Source: a bacterium
GTDB lineage: Bacteria; Patescibacteriota; Microgenomatia; UBA1400; UBA12108
Length of the DNA stretch: 33,141 nucleotides
Assembly: GCA_021788365.1 (NCBI GenBank)
Contig: JAJYKS010000007.1
Span: forward strand, 1 to 33,141
Direction of reading: 5' to 3'
This document shows, one piece after another, positions 6,343-13,843 of this stretch. A model generated the notes under the pieces. That model was not told where the DNA came from. It saw only the letters and a list, made by a program, of their open reading frames with translations, and did no database searches. A program made the translations under genes and the position numbers. Positions within the stretch are counted from its first letter, which is position 1, and each line of letters begins with the position of its first letter.

Positions 6343-7500
6343 CTATCTGCCTCCCCCAAATAATGCGATCACGCTAACCATCCACCACAGTGGTACGTAC
6401 GCCAAGAGCGCCCCAGGGACAGGTACCAGCACGGCGACTGCCGCGAGCGCCATCGAGAGCGGTACTATCGGAAGTACGAGCATGTTGGCGAGCAAGCTCA
6501 CCGCGCTCACCCGTCCGAACCACCAGAGAATGACTGGCAATGTAGCGACTGTAGCTGCTAGCGTCGGATAAAAATAGTCTGCCAAAATACTCTGGAAGCT
6601 CTTTAAGAATTGATTATTTGAAAATTGATTGAAAATTAAAAATTGGTTATTGAAAATTCTCTGAATCATCGGCTCCAAGTATAGTAGCCCCCACGTCGCC
6701 GCCACCGACAACTGGAAACCCGGGTCTACGAGATACAAAGGGTTTGCAAACAGCATAATGACAATAGTCACCCACAAGAGGCGCTTTGCCTCTGTGGGCC
6801 GCCCCCACGCGTAGGCGAGGACGGTGAGACCACCCATGACACCCGCCCGTATGACGGACGCCCCTGCCCCGGCCACGAGTATATAAAGGAATACTCCCAC
6901 GAGTCCGAGAGCCGTCGCCCACCCACGGGATACCATGTATAGCAGCGCTTTAGAAATTACTCCCAGCACTACGCTCACGTTGTATCCGCTGGCGGCAATG
7001 ATATGGGTGGTACCGGTACTGGCCAATGCTTGGTAAAAATCCGCCGGGAGCTGTGCTTTGACTCCCAGAAGTATTCCCGCAGCTAGGGACGCCATCGGCT
7101 CAGGTAGCGATTTTTCCAGAACAGCAACACAATGTTCGCGCAATCGCGACAACCAAACCGCGACACACCCGGTGTGAAAGGCTCCCACACACCGGGTGTG
7201 TGACATACCCTCAAATGTCGGATCCATCATGACAATCTTTGTTACCTTCCCCGCTATCACTGTGGGTTCCGGAGTGCCGGAGAAGCGCACACGATCGCCA
7301 GGCGTAATTACCGCATAACCCGGAAGTTGCAACTCCCATATCCCCGCACGTATGATGGTTTTTGTATCGGTGTGTTCCGGCTCCTCCATGATCGGTGCGG
7401 TAATTGTCACTGGCGTCCCCCGAACCCAACCGGTAGGGAGCGGAGACGGAAGCGTTACCCAACGAAGGATAAACACGACCGCCAAAAACAAAGTCATCAT
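6343..7500 (-). CDS. comEC: ComEC/Rec2 DNA-uptake channel, membrane part only
   Basis: About 385 aa from ATG 7500; a GTG at 7545 would give 400 aa and overlap comEA by 41 bases. Two N-terminal hydrophobic segments are followed by a DUF4131-like beta region (TPVTITAPIMEEPEHTDT, GDRVRFSGTPEP) and the Competence domain with its conserved entry ASLAAGILLGVKAQLP and SGTTHIIAASGYNVS-type sequence (here ASTGTTHIIAASGYNVS), then multiple membrane helices to the end. It forms the inner-membrane channel for single-stranded DNA in natural transformation. The hydrolase domain is encoded by the next gene. Two repeat-derived stretches interrupt the coding sequence: an AT-rich one encoding NNQFLIFNQFSNNQF and a palindrome pair encoding SHTRCVGAFHTGCV. 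Gene order comEA-comEC-hydrolase indicates an operon. Confidence 0.88.
   Translation of the reverse strand: MMTLFLAVVFILRWVTLPSPLPTGWVRGTPVTITAPIMEEPEHTDTKTIIRAGIWELQLPGYAVITPGDRVRFSGTPEPTVIAGKVTKIVMMDPTFEGMSHTRCVGAFHTGCVAVWLSRLREHCVAVLEKSLPEPMASLAAGILLGVKAQLPADFYQALASTGTTHIIAASGYNVSVVLGVISKALLYMVSRGWATALGLVGVFLYILVAGAGASVIRAGVMGGLTVLAYAWGRPTEAKRLLWVTIVIMLFANPLYLVDPGFQLSVAATWGLLYLEPMIQRIFNNQFLIFNQFSNNQFLKSFQSILADYFYPTLAATVATLPVILWWFGRVSAVSLLANMLVLPIVPLSMALAAVAVLVPVPGALLAYVPLWWMVSVIALFGGGR
6606..6660. repeat. AT-rich repeat-derived stretch inside comEC
   Basis: This stretch is built from degenerate units such as GAATTGATTATTTG, AAAATTGATTG and AAAATTGGTTATTG. It is far more AT-rich than the gene around it. 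It encodes Asn/Gln/Phe-rich sequence (IFNNQFLIFNQFSNNQFLK) between two membrane helices. The style resembles the AT-rich insert in leuS at 9981-10054. Confidence 0.6.
7164..7202. repeat. Pair of inverted palindromes inside comEC
   Basis: CACACC-C-GGTGTG (7164-7176) and CACACACC-G-GGTGTGTG (7186-7202) are each near-perfect palindromes, separated by nine bases, and are reverse complements of each other at the core. They encode Cys/His-containing sequence between the DUF4131-like and channel parts, outside any conserved ComEC motif. Confidence 0.6.
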
Positions 7501-7504
7501 AAAC

Positions 7505-8107
7505 TTAATAGACACTAATGGCGTCCTTGATTTTGTCGTACACACTCTGAGGTATTCCAGCTTTGGCTATGATCTCGTCCGTTGTGCCGTACGGTCGACC
7601 AGCAACAATCGCCGTCGCCCGCGACGGGCCTATCCCCCAAAGAGTATCGAGCTCTGCCTCGCTCGCCGTATTTATATTGACCTTTGCGGTTTTCTGACCT
7701 GCCGATGCACTGATCTGCTGATCCTGCTGGCTAGCAGACTCGCCGACTTGCTGATTTGCCGGAATGTATATCTTCTCCCCGTCTCTAACCGGCGTAGCCA
7801 GATTGAGCGTTGCAGATACCCAGGCATGATCAGCAGATGCAGCAAGTCCCCCAGCGGCAACAAGCACCTCTCCCACCCGCGAACCCTCTGGTAGCGTGTA
7901 CACTCCAGGATTGACTACCGCCCCGGAAACATCGACCACAAGCTGTTTCGCAACACGGCTCTCGGCGTCCGTATCGTGAGAGATCTCCACCACAACAGGC
8001 GGCGGTGCAATCGCCTGCCAAAATCCGTACCCGAAGCAGGAGAGTCCAACGACTCCAACGAGCAAGGCTAAACCATATTCACGCAAAAACTCAAATATTT
8101 TACCCAC
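7505..8107 (-). CDS. comEA: ComEA-like DNA receptor (SLBB plus helix-hairpin-helix)
   Basis: 200 aa. An N-terminal membrane helix (about 10-30, GLALLVGVVGLSCFGYGFW) anchors it. Residues about 55-115 are an SLBB-like domain (VVDVSGAVVNPGVYTLPEG, VLVAAGGLA, VRDGEKIYIP). A Gln/Ser/Ala-rich linker follows (about 117-137). The C-terminus is a double helix-hairpin-helix DNA-binding domain (KVNINTASEAELDTLWGIG, ATAIVAGRPYGTTDEIIAKA). ComEA binds incoming double-stranded DNA outside the membrane and passes it to ComEC, which follows in the operon. The start is GTG at 8107; a TANNNT hexamer (TAGCCT, 8119-8114) lies six bases before it, like other leaderless starts in this window. The linker is encoded by an 8-bp-period array. 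Confidence 0.9.
   Translation of the reverse strand: MGKIFEFLREYGLALLVGVVGLSCFGYGFWQAIAPPPVVVEISHDTDAESRVAKQLVVDVSGAVVNPGVYTLPEGSRVGEVLVAAGGLAASADHAWVSATLNLATPVRDGEKIYIPANQQVGESASQQDQQISASAGQKTAKVNINTASEAELDTLWGIGPSRATAIVAGRPYGTTDEIIAKAGIPQSVYDKIKDAISVY
7694..7760. repeat. About 8-bp-period array in the comEA linker
   Basis: On the plus strand the sequence divides into TCTGCTGA, TCCTGCTGG, CTAGCAGA, CTCGCCGA, CTTGCTGA, TTTGCCGG, with weaker units before it. The consensus is roughly NTNGCNGA. A period of eight is not a multiple of three, so successive units encode different residues (Gln/Ser/Ala-rich linker). This implies a DNA-level repeat and not a peptide repeat. Confidence 0.5.
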
Positions 8108-8127
8108 AGTTAAAGGCTAGCAAAATC

Positions 8128-9009
8128 CTACACTGCAAGCAACATTGCAAGCACACCAAGACCAAGGGCCAAACTCACCCACTGCCCGCTGTTGATCCGC
8201 TTATGTTCGCCAAACACAAAGAGTCCGGCCAGCGTCGTCACCGTCACGATTGCCACCCGACGTACAATACTCGAAAGCGAAAGCGGGACAGTGACAAGTA
8301 GCGTTGCGTACCAAAAAACAGAAGCCGCAAAAAGTGTTCCTTGGACTATACCCCACACAACTTGCCTCCGCCCCACGTGCAAATCCTGTCCTCGCGCGTA
8401 CACAAACACGATCCCACCAAAGAGTAGTCCCAGGTATTCCCAGAACATATAGCTTGCTGGCTTCACCCCCGCAACCGCCACCGCCCACTTCACGGCAAGA
8501 TTCGCGACGACAACCATTAAAGCAGAGGCGAGAAGTTTCGCACTCCAATGAAACCGCTTCGTACGCGTCAGCGTGTCATCACGCTTTTGGTAAAAGAACA
8601 CGAGAAAAAGTGTTAAACACAAGGCCAGGATGTTGAGAAGGCCACGTCCACTTCGTGGGTCAAAATACCCCCACTCTGAAAAGAGAAACCCCGAGGAGAG
8701 AACGATGAGGAGACTAGACAATGGATACGAGAAGACAACGGTCCCCGCCATCTCCTCACGGCTCGCCGAATAGTAGGCTGCCTGCATGACAGATTCGAGG
8801 ATGCCAACACCGACAAACAGGAGGTATAGTGGGGAAAACCCGTAGAGGTGTTGTACAACGCTCACCACCGCAACAACGAGGAGTATTGTCCCGTCTCGTA
8901 GCACACCACTCTGGAACGCGCTCATGCGAGAAACTTGTCGTTTGCCGATAGATTGGGCAATCCCCGACAATATCCCGGTTGTGACGACTGCCACCTGCCA
9001 CGTAATCAT
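8128..9009 (-). CDS. DMT-superfamily (EamA-like) membrane transporter
   Basis: 293 aa with about ten membrane helices in two five-helix halves, the usual EamA plan: the first half spans about 1-140 (GILSGIAQSIGKRQVSRMSA, then VVFSYPLSSLLIVLSSGFLFSEW), and the second about 155-293 (LLASALMVVVANLAVKWAV, VPLSLSSIVRRVAIVTVTTL, GLFVFGEHKRINSGQWVSLAL). The closing GEH/GQW-type motif is typical of this group. Such proteins export or import small metabolites such as amino acids or nucleotide sugars; the substrate cannot be inferred. It lies 18 bases after leuS on the same strand but has its own TATAAT exactly six bases before its ATG, so it is probably transcribed independently as a leaderless message. 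Confidence 0.85.
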   Translation of the reverse strand: MITWQVAVVTTGILSGIAQSIGKRQVSRMSAFQSGVLRDGTILLVVAVVSVVQHLYGFSPLYLLFVGVGILESVMQAAYYSASREEMAGTVVFSYPLSSLLIVLSSGFLFSEWGYFDPRSGRGLLNILALCLTLFLVFFYQKRDDTLTRTKRFHWSAKLLASALMVVVANLAVKWAVAVAGVKPASYMFWEYLGLLFGGIVFVYARGQDLHVGRRQVVWGIVQGTLFAASVFWYATLLVTVPLSLSSIVRRVAIVTVTTLAGLFVFGEHKRINSGQWVSLALGLGVLAMLLAV

Positions 9010-9015
9010 GAGACC

Positions 9016-9021
9016 ATTATA
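9016..9021 (-). promoter_or_regulatory. -10 element of a probable leaderless promoter (DMT transporter)
   Basis: On the minus strand the order is TATAAT, GGTCTC, ATG (9009). With a normal -10 to start distance, transcription begins at the A of the ATG. No Shine-Dalgarno sequence is possible in the gap, and no good -35 is seen. Confidence 0.6.
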
Positions 9022-9027
9022 AAGGAG

Positions 9028-11676
9028 TTAAACAACAAAGTTCACGAGCCGGCCTGCCACAAAAATAACCTTCTTTGGCGCGCCTGTTACCCACTTTGCG
9101 ACCGACTGGTCCGCGAGCGCGAGTTTCGTGACCGCGTGCTCATCGCTTGCCACACTTTGTGCAACCCGCAGCGTCCCACGCAATTTCCCATTCACTTGGA
9201 TGGCGATGGTAACTGGTACATCCTGAGCGAGCGCTAGCGAGTCGAAGGACGGCCACGGCGCCTCGTCCACGCGGTCAGTTGCATACCAGGTCTGTGGGCT
9301 CCCTTCAAACCTGGTATGCAACTGTGTCCAAATCTTTTGTGCCGTTTGTGGTGCAAACGGACACAATAATTGCGCAAACTTTCGTACGTCATCCGCCGAA
9401 AGTACCAGACTTTCTGCCTTCCATGCATTCACAAATTCCATCATGCCGGCGATGGCCGTGTTAAATCGTTGTTCAAGAATGCTTTTTTCTATACGCTCAC
9501 CCAACTTCGATAGCTGTACCGCAAGAACGGGAGAGGTCTGTTCTCCCACTTTTTTCTCGCTCACATCTTTCACTTTTTCCAGAAACCGCACCTGTCCCGC
9601 AATAGCACCACTGTCCCACGCGATGGCCTGGTCCCACGGACCCATGAACATCTCGTAGAGGCGTGTCGCGTCCGAGCCGTACTTCGCGACCATGTCGTCA
9701 GGGTTGATAACATTGCCCCAGCTCTTACTCATCTTTCGCCCGTCTTCGGCGAGCACCATGCCAACAGATCGCAACCGCAAAAATGGCTCCGGAAAATCGA
9801 CAAGGCCCAGGTCTTGGAATACTTTCACCCAGAACCGAGCATACAAAAGATGAAGGACCGCGTGCTCTGCACCACCAAGATACCAATCGGCAGGCAGCCA
9901 CGCATCGATAGCCGGTTTAGCTACCTCTTTCCAAAACTCCGTAAACGGCGTCGGCGATTTCTCCCTGTATTCATCCAATATTTGTCTTGTTGGTTTGTTT
10001 TGAGCATTTGAATTTTGGATTTGTTTGGAATTTGGTGCTTGGTTATTGGTGATTTCGCTTCGCCAAAAGGCGAAAGCAAGGAAATACCAACAGCTTCCTG
10101 CCCAGTTGGGCATAGTATCCGTCTCGCGCTTTGCAGGACCACCGCACACGGGACACGTCGTATTCACCCAAGTTGTAACGCGCGACAGCGGACTCTCCCC
10201 CGTGTCAGTCGGCTCGTAGCTCTCAAGGGTCGGCAGCGTGAGCGGCAAGTCTTTCTCGAACAGTGGCACTACCCCATTTTTGTCCCCACATTTGTCGCAG
10301 TACACGAGCGGGATCGGTTCTCCCCAGTATCGCTGCCGCGAGAATACCCAGTCGCGGAGATGATAGGTAACCTCGCGTCTCCCAATCTTTTGATCGACAA
10401 TCCACCGCACCATTTCCCCAATCAACTCCGGCGAAATCGCCTTCCCGGTAAAGGGGCCACTATCTCTCAAAGTTCCTTCATTCAGGTGGGCGTTGACCGG
10501 CATGTGTGGGTCGGTACGATCCACTACCTCGTTCATGGGTATCTTGTATTTGGTCGCAAACTCGTAGTCGCGTACGTCGTGCGCCGAACAACGAATGATA
10601 CCGGTACCAAAATCCATCATGGCAAAGTTGGCCACCCATATCGGCATCTCACGGTTGCTATTAAAGGGGTCCAAGGCGTATCGGCCGGTAAATACCCCCT
10701 TCTTCTCAAACTTATCCTCGACCCGCTGCTGATTGGTAATTGTCGCGGACTCCTCGACAAAGGCTCGAACATCTTTCTCATATTTCGTCCCCGCCGTTAG
10801 CCTCTTCACCAAAGGATGCTCCGGAGCGATCACGATAAAGGTATCGGCGAATAGCCACGCTGGGTACGCAGAAAAGGTATCGAGCAAAAGATCCATGTCT
10901 TTCACCTGGTGGTGAATAACCACCCCCTCCTTCTTTCCTATCCAATTCCGCTGCATCTCCAATATTCCCCGGGGCCAGTCAAGCGACTTTGTCGCCTGAC
11001 TGTCCTGAGCTTGCCGAAGGACAGTCAAGTTGCTCTTACCAAACCATTTCGATAGGTCCTCATCCAATCCCCCAAGTAGCCTGTCTGCATACTCCGTGAT
11101 CCTCATGACCCACTGTGGCAGATTTTTCTTGGTGACCGGCGTGCCGCACCGCTCATGGGTACCGTCGCCCATCACCTCTTCATTCGCCAGTCCCGTCTTA
11201 CATTTGGGGCACCAGTTAATAGCCACCTCTTCACGATATACGAGACCTTTCTCGTAGAGTTTGAGGAATAGCCACTGGGTGAGACCATAATAGGTAGGGT
11301 CAGTGGTCGCGAACTCGTGCTCCCAATCGAAGGATAAGGAGAGCGCTTGCATCTGCTTCTTAAAATTTGCGTAGTTATGGGGAACCATTTGTTGGGGGAT
11401 TTTCTTGAACTTTATGGCAGCATTCTCAGCCGGCAGCCCAAATGCGTCCCACCCCATCGGAGAAAGCACCGCAGGTGCTTTCGGAGCCCCTGAGCGAGCG
11501 GAGCGAGTCGAAGGGTGGGCACTTTTCGCCCGAAAATACCGGGCCATGACATCGCACGCGGTAAAGATGCGCACGTGTCCTACATGGAGCCCCTCCCCTG
11601 ACGGGTACGGGAACATGCCGAGTACGTAAGTCTTATCCTGAGCTTGCCGAAGGATTTTATTTTTTACCTGTTTCAT
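9028..11676 (-). CDS. leuS: Leucyl-tRNA synthetase
   Basis: 882 aa class Ia synthetase that attaches leucine to tRNA-Leu in the cytosol. The HIGH region is PYPSGEGLHVGHVR near residue 23; the zinc-ribbon-like part is INWCPKCKTGLANEEV; the editing (CP1) domain includes YALDPFNSNREMPIWVANF; the family signature YLGGAEHAVLHLLYARF follows; the KMSKS motif is DGRKMSKSWGN; the anticodon-binding helices and the C-terminal LeuRS domain complete it. The 20-30 residues normally found before the HIGH region are missing, and an in-frame stop lies just upstream. Four stretches come from genomic repeats: ILRQAQDK at the N-terminus, the STRSARSGAPKAPA segment, VLRQAQDSQ, and an Asn/Gln-rich insert. None hits a catalytic motif, so the enzyme is likely active. 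Confidence 0.95.
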   Translation of the reverse strand: MKQVKNKILRQAQDKTYVLGMFPYPSGEGLHVGHVRIFTACDVMARYFRAKSAHPSTRSARSGAPKAPAVLSPMGWDAFGLPAENAAIKFKKIPQQMVPHNYANFKKQMQALSLSFDWEHEFATTDPTYYGLTQWLFLKLYEKGLVYREEVAINWCPKCKTGLANEEVMGDGTHERCGTPVTKKNLPQWVMRITEYADRLLGGLDEDLSKWFGKSNLTVLRQAQDSQATKSLDWPRGILEMQRNWIGKKEGVVIHHQVKDMDLLLDTFSAYPAWLFADTFIVIAPEHPLVKRLTAGTKYEKDVRAFVEESATITNQQRVEDKFEKKGVFTGRYALDPFNSNREMPIWVANFAMMDFGTGIIRCSAHDVRDYEFATKYKIPMNEVVDRTDPHMPVNAHLNEGTLRDSGPFTGKAISPELIGEMVRWIVDQKIGRREVTYHLRDWVFSRQRYWGEPIPLVYCDKCGDKNGVVPLFEKDLPLTLPTLESYEPTDTGESPLSRVTTWVNTTCPVCGGPAKRETDTMPNWAGSCWYFLAFAFWRSEITNNQAPNSKQIQNSNAQNKPTRQILDEYREKSPTPFTEFWKEVAKPAIDAWLPADWYLGGAEHAVLHLLYARFWVKVFQDLGLVDFPEPFLRLRSVGMVLAEDGRKMSKSWGNVINPDDMVAKYGSDATRLYEMFMGPWDQAIAWDSGAIAGQVRFLEKVKDVSEKKVGEQTSPVLAVQLSKLGERIEKSILEQRFNTAIAGMMEFVNAWKAESLVLSADDVRKFAQLLCPFAPQTAQKIWTQLHTRFEGSPQTWYATDRVDEAPWPSFDSLALAQDVPVTIAIQVNGKLRGTLRVAQSVASDEHAVTKLALADQSVAKWVTGAPKKVIFVAGRLVNFVV
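9981..10054. repeat. AT-rich repeat inserted in leuS
   Basis: Plus-strand units such as TTTGTTTGGAATTTGG, TGCTTGGTTATTGGTG and GAGCATTTGAATTTTGG form a segment much richer in AT than the gene. On the leuS strand it encodes ITNNQAPNSKQIQNSNAQNK, placed between the segment GSCWYFLAFAFW and the domain leading to WYLGGAEHAV. From general experience the same kind of text occurs as an intergenic repeat in many uncultured bacterial genomes. Confidence 0.65.
10998..11026. repeat. REP-like palindrome in leuS (LRQAQD type)
   Basis: Arms GACTGTCCT and AGGACAGTC flank the core TCCTGAGCTTGCCGAAGGA. On the gene strand it encodes TVLRQAQDSQ. The core is one of a family of small palindromes seen six times in the window. 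Confidence 0.75.
11463..11515. repeat. Two adjacent palindromes in leuS
   Basis: The first palindrome has arms AAAGCACC and GGTGCTTT around GCA (11463-11481). The second is a longer REP-like form from CCCTGAG to CGAAGGG (11488-11515), with an inner GAGCGAGCGGAGCGAG. On the gene strand they encode the extra segment STRSARSGAPKAPA just before LSPMGWDAFGLPAE, where LeuRS normally has only a few residues. Confidence 0.7.
11635..11655. repeat. REP-like palindrome at the leuS N-terminus
   Basis: ATCCTGAG...CGAAGGAT, a palindrome encoding ILRQAQD at residues 8-14 of LeuRS, immediately before the conserved YVLGMFPYPSG. It lies where the normal N-terminal extension is missing. Confidence 0.75.
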
Positions 11677-11694
11677 GATTTTCCCATTTTATAA

Positions 11695-11716
11695 CAAAAA
11701 CTCCCCTTGCGGGGAG
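11695..11716 (-). terminator. Rho-independent terminator or attenuator before leuS
   Basis: On the minus strand, CTCCCC-GCAA-GGGGAG is followed by TTTTTG. It would end transcription from the 12087 gene. It lies only about 20 bases before the leuS start, so an attenuator role for leuS is possible. A TATAAAAT right after the T-run could start leuS. Confidence 0.75.
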
Positions 11717-11808
11717 CGACACACGTCAATCTCCCCTACACCTAGGTGGTAAGAAGGAGAAGTGATAATCCGCGTGAGAACGTCATACAGAGATGATAGC
11801 AGATCGAA

Positions 11809-12087
11809 TCAAGGTTTTGCAGTAGCATCTTCGTCCACATCAGCGAGTCGAGCGGTTGCCCGTTGCAAACCATTCTCTGCCGACAAGTACCCGAGTCCAG
11901 CAAGGATTGTCAGCCCGACAAATAATCCACCGAGTCCACTCGGATTTTCGAGATTAGTAAGAGCTCCGATTCCCAAAGCTGTCCCTACCCACGGCAACAC
12001 CTTTGTCCAAAACCGCGCAGCCTTAATGTAGCCCCTGAGTTCTTCCCCCGACATTTCCTCCGGTTGCCAATGAATTTGATCTTTCAT
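11809..12087 (-). CDS. Small membrane protein, 92 aa
   Basis: The protein begins with a charged N-terminus (MKDQIHWQPEEMSGEELRGY), then has two hydrophobic segments (WTKVLPWVGTALGIGAL and GLGGLFVGLTILAGLGYL) joined by a short loop with NLENPSG, and an acidic/polar tail. No family is recognised. The ATG at 12087 is preceded by TAGAAT seven bases upstream, consistent with a leaderless start; no Shine-Dalgarno sequence is present. It is followed by a good terminator (11695-11716), which supports a single-gene unit. Confidence 0.7.
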   Translation of the reverse strand: MKDQIHWQPEEMSGEELRGYIKAARFWTKVLPWVGTALGIGALTNLENPSGLGGLFVGLTILAGLGYLSAENGLQRATARLADVDEDATAKP

Positions 12088-12094
12088 GCCACGT

Positions 12095-12100
12095 ATTCTA
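12095..12100 (-). promoter_or_regulatory. -10 element of the 12087 gene
   Basis: On the minus strand TAGAAT is separated from the ATG by ACGTGGC (seven bases). This is similar to the six-base spacing found at four other genes here. Confidence 0.45.
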
Positions 12101-12211
12101 CCACTACTTTAGTGTAAACTTGTAGATCAAAGTGATCTATCAGCTTTGATTGATCTGTCCAAGGTAAGCCCCCGTTGTACACGTCATACAATCTGCGGTA
12201 AGCTAGTACCA

Positions 12212-12946
12212 ATGCCCATACGCTTTCTCTCTCATACATTCCTGCTCGTGGTCGCCGTCGGCGGGGTGTACTTGTGGCTCTCTTCACCCCTCCTCTTCCC
12301 CTACACGCTTCAGCTGGTCGCGCTCCTCGTACTCCTCTATCTGGCTACCCACTGGCTGCGTGCCCACAAACCGAAACTCTTCCACAAAAACACGGTCACG
12401 ATGGATGTAACACTCCTTACAGCCATGATCCTGCTCCTCGTCTCCGAAACCGGAGCCCTCACCTCTCCCCTCTTCTTCCTCCTATATTTCCTCATGTTCG
12501 GCGTGGCCATGCTGTACGATATCGAGGCTACGCTAGTTTTGACCGGCGTGCTCATCCTTTACTTCCTCCTCTTGCCCACGACCAATCTTTCCGACCTCGC
12601 CCATCTCTCCGAGCTGCTCGCCCTCGTCATGGTTACCCCGCTCGCCATTTTGACCGGTCACATTTATGAAACAGATCTGGAGGACCGCCGCGCCCGCGCC
12701 CTGCTGTCCCAGCACATTTCCAGGGAAGAAACCGATACACTCATGTTCCTCTCGCTAAACCTCAAAGATACCCTGCTCTCCGCGCTCGACAATCTCTCTG
12801 TGGTGATCCCCCAAACAAAGATCCGTTCTTTGCATACCGACCTGGAAACGCTCTACCAAGACCTCAAAACCCTCTACCGCTCCGCGGATGAGCTACAACA
12901 GACACTAGATCACGATAGTGATTCCCAAAATAGCAGACCATCCTGA
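12212..12946 (+). CDS. Polytopic membrane protein with a HisKA-like helical tail
   Basis: 244 aa from ATG 12212 (MPIRFLSHTFLLVVAVGG); a longer frame from 12146 adds an unlikely polar extension. Five to six membrane helices span about residues 5-155, with loops such as HKPKLFHKNT and SETGALTSP. The cytosolic tail is helical, and REETDTLMFLSLNLKDTLLS lies where a sensor kinase would have its dimerisation helix (F-L-S-x-x-x-H-E-L-R-T-P-L), but the phospho-accepting His is absent and no ATPase domain follows. The rest (LHTDLETLYQDLKTLYRSAD) is a coiled-coil candidate. It may be a decayed or kinase-less sensor; the homology is tentative. Its TGA stop lies inside a REP-like palindrome (12940-12960). 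Confidence 0.7.
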   Translation: MPIRFLSHTFLLVVAVGGVYLWLSSPLLFPYTLQLVALLVLLYLATHWLRAHKPKLFHKNTVTMDVTLLTAMILLLVSETGALTSPLFFLLYFLMFGVAMLYDIEATLVLTGVLILYFLLLPTTNLSDLAHLSELLALVMVTPLAILTGHIYETDLEDRRARALLSQHISREETDTLMFLSLNLKDTLLSALDNLSVVIPQTKIRSLHTDLETLYQDLKTLYRSADELQQTLDHDSDSQNSRPS

Positions 12947-12960
12947 GCTTGTCGAAGGAT
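12940..12960. repeat. REP-like palindrome supplying a stop codon
   Basis: ATCCTGAGCTTGTCGAAGGAT, with the TGA at 12944-12946 acting as the stop of the 12212 gene. Downstream, GATGAGCTTGAGCAAACG encodes DELEQT in another frame and echoes ADELQQT of the upstream C-terminus. Confidence 0.75.
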
Positions 12961-12976
12961 GAGCTTGAGCAAACGC

Positions 12977-13006
12977 TAGACAAAAAATCATAAAAATCAC
13001 TATAAT
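12977..13006 (+). promoter_or_regulatory. Leaderless promoter of the DUF4239 gene
   Basis: TAGACA (12977-12982), an 18-base spacer, TATAAT (13001-13006), then GGTGCC and the ATG at 13013. The expected transcript start coincides with the ATG. Confidence 0.65.
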
Positions 13007-13012
13007 GGTGCC

Positions 13013-13837
13013 ATGAAGTCGGTGTTGCCATTCCTATTCAGAACGCCATCCACAAATAGCACCCCAACATCTCTCAACTCGTTTGCAAGCAAGATCACCC
13101 TCGTCACTATGCTCATCATTGGCATTTCCCTGTATGTACGCAGCTCGGTTGGCACCACACCGATGATCGCGGACATTAATGGTGTTGGTTGGCTGGTGGG
13201 TGCGCTTGCCACCATTTACACCTTCGTCGCTGCCTTCACAATTGTCGAGGTTTGGAGCCAATACAATAGCGCCAGCAGCCTCATCGCTCGCGAGGGAAAG
13301 GCGGTGACAGCTATCTGGAATTACGTCGATTATCTCGATGACAAGAACGTCGACAAAGCGATGAAAACAGCTCTCCTCATCTATCTTAAAAAAGCCGTAT
13401 CCGAGATGAGAGATGCCGCGAAAGGTATTCGTGCCATCCATCCCAGCCCAGAGCTAAAAACTATTCAACACGTAGTGGACGGAATAACGTTCAACGATCA
13501 CCGCGACGCTGCCGTATTTCCACCCCTCATGAATGCCTATGAAGAACTTTCAAGTATCCGAAGCGAGCGTATCGAAAGCAGCATCACGCGCCTCCCCGCA
13601 TTGCTCAAAAGTTTCGTCCTCCTCCTATCCACCATGCTCGTCATAGGTTTTGCTTTTCTCGGATTCGTAAATACGTGGTTCTACGCCATAGCCATCGGTT
13701 TTGTGAGTATTATCGTCGTTTATGTCTATACACTCATGAACGATCTGGATAATCCCTACGAAGGCATATGGAATGTCTCATTCGAGGCGTTTGAGCAAGC
13801 AGAAAAATATATCACCGGCACCAAGCACCAGTCGTAG
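13013..13837 (+). CDS. DUF4239 (bestrophin-like) membrane protein
   Basis: 274 aa. It has a pair of helices near the N-terminus (ITLVTMLIIGISLYV and GWLVGALATIYTFVAAFTIVE) and a second pair near the C-terminus (SFVLLLSTMLVIGFAFLGF and WFYAIAIGFVSIIVVYVYTL). Between them is a long helical region containing the diagnostic EVWSQYNSASSLIAREGKAV and RSERIESSITRLPALL. The ending LMNDLDNPYEGIWNVS is also typical of DUF4239. The family is distantly related to bestrophin anion channels, so ion permeation is possible, but the role in bacteria is not established. It stands alone between a membrane protein and a surface-protein pair. Confidence 0.85.
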   Translation: MKSVLPFLFRTPSTNSTPTSLNSFASKITLVTMLIIGISLYVRSSVGTTPMIADINGVGWLVGALATIYTFVAAFTIVEVWSQYNSASSLIAREGKAVTAIWNYVDYLDDKNVDKAMKTALLIYLKKAVSEMRDAAKGIRAIHPSPELKTIQHVVDGITFNDHRDAAVFPPLMNAYEELSSIRSERIESSITRLPALLKSFVLLLSTMLVIGFAFLGFVNTWFYAIAIGFVSIIVVYVYTLMNDLDNPYEGIWNVSFEAFEQAEKYITGTKHQS

Positions 13838-13843
13838 CTGCCT

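Noticed and set aside
10015-10800. 261-codon plus-strand frame inside leuS
   Set aside because: It is antisense to well-conserved LeuRS sequence, basic and without a recognisable domain.
12084-12287. 67-codon minus-strand frame
   Set aside because: It overlaps the start of the membrane-protein gene on the opposite strand, is Arg-rich at its N-terminus and has no ribosome site.
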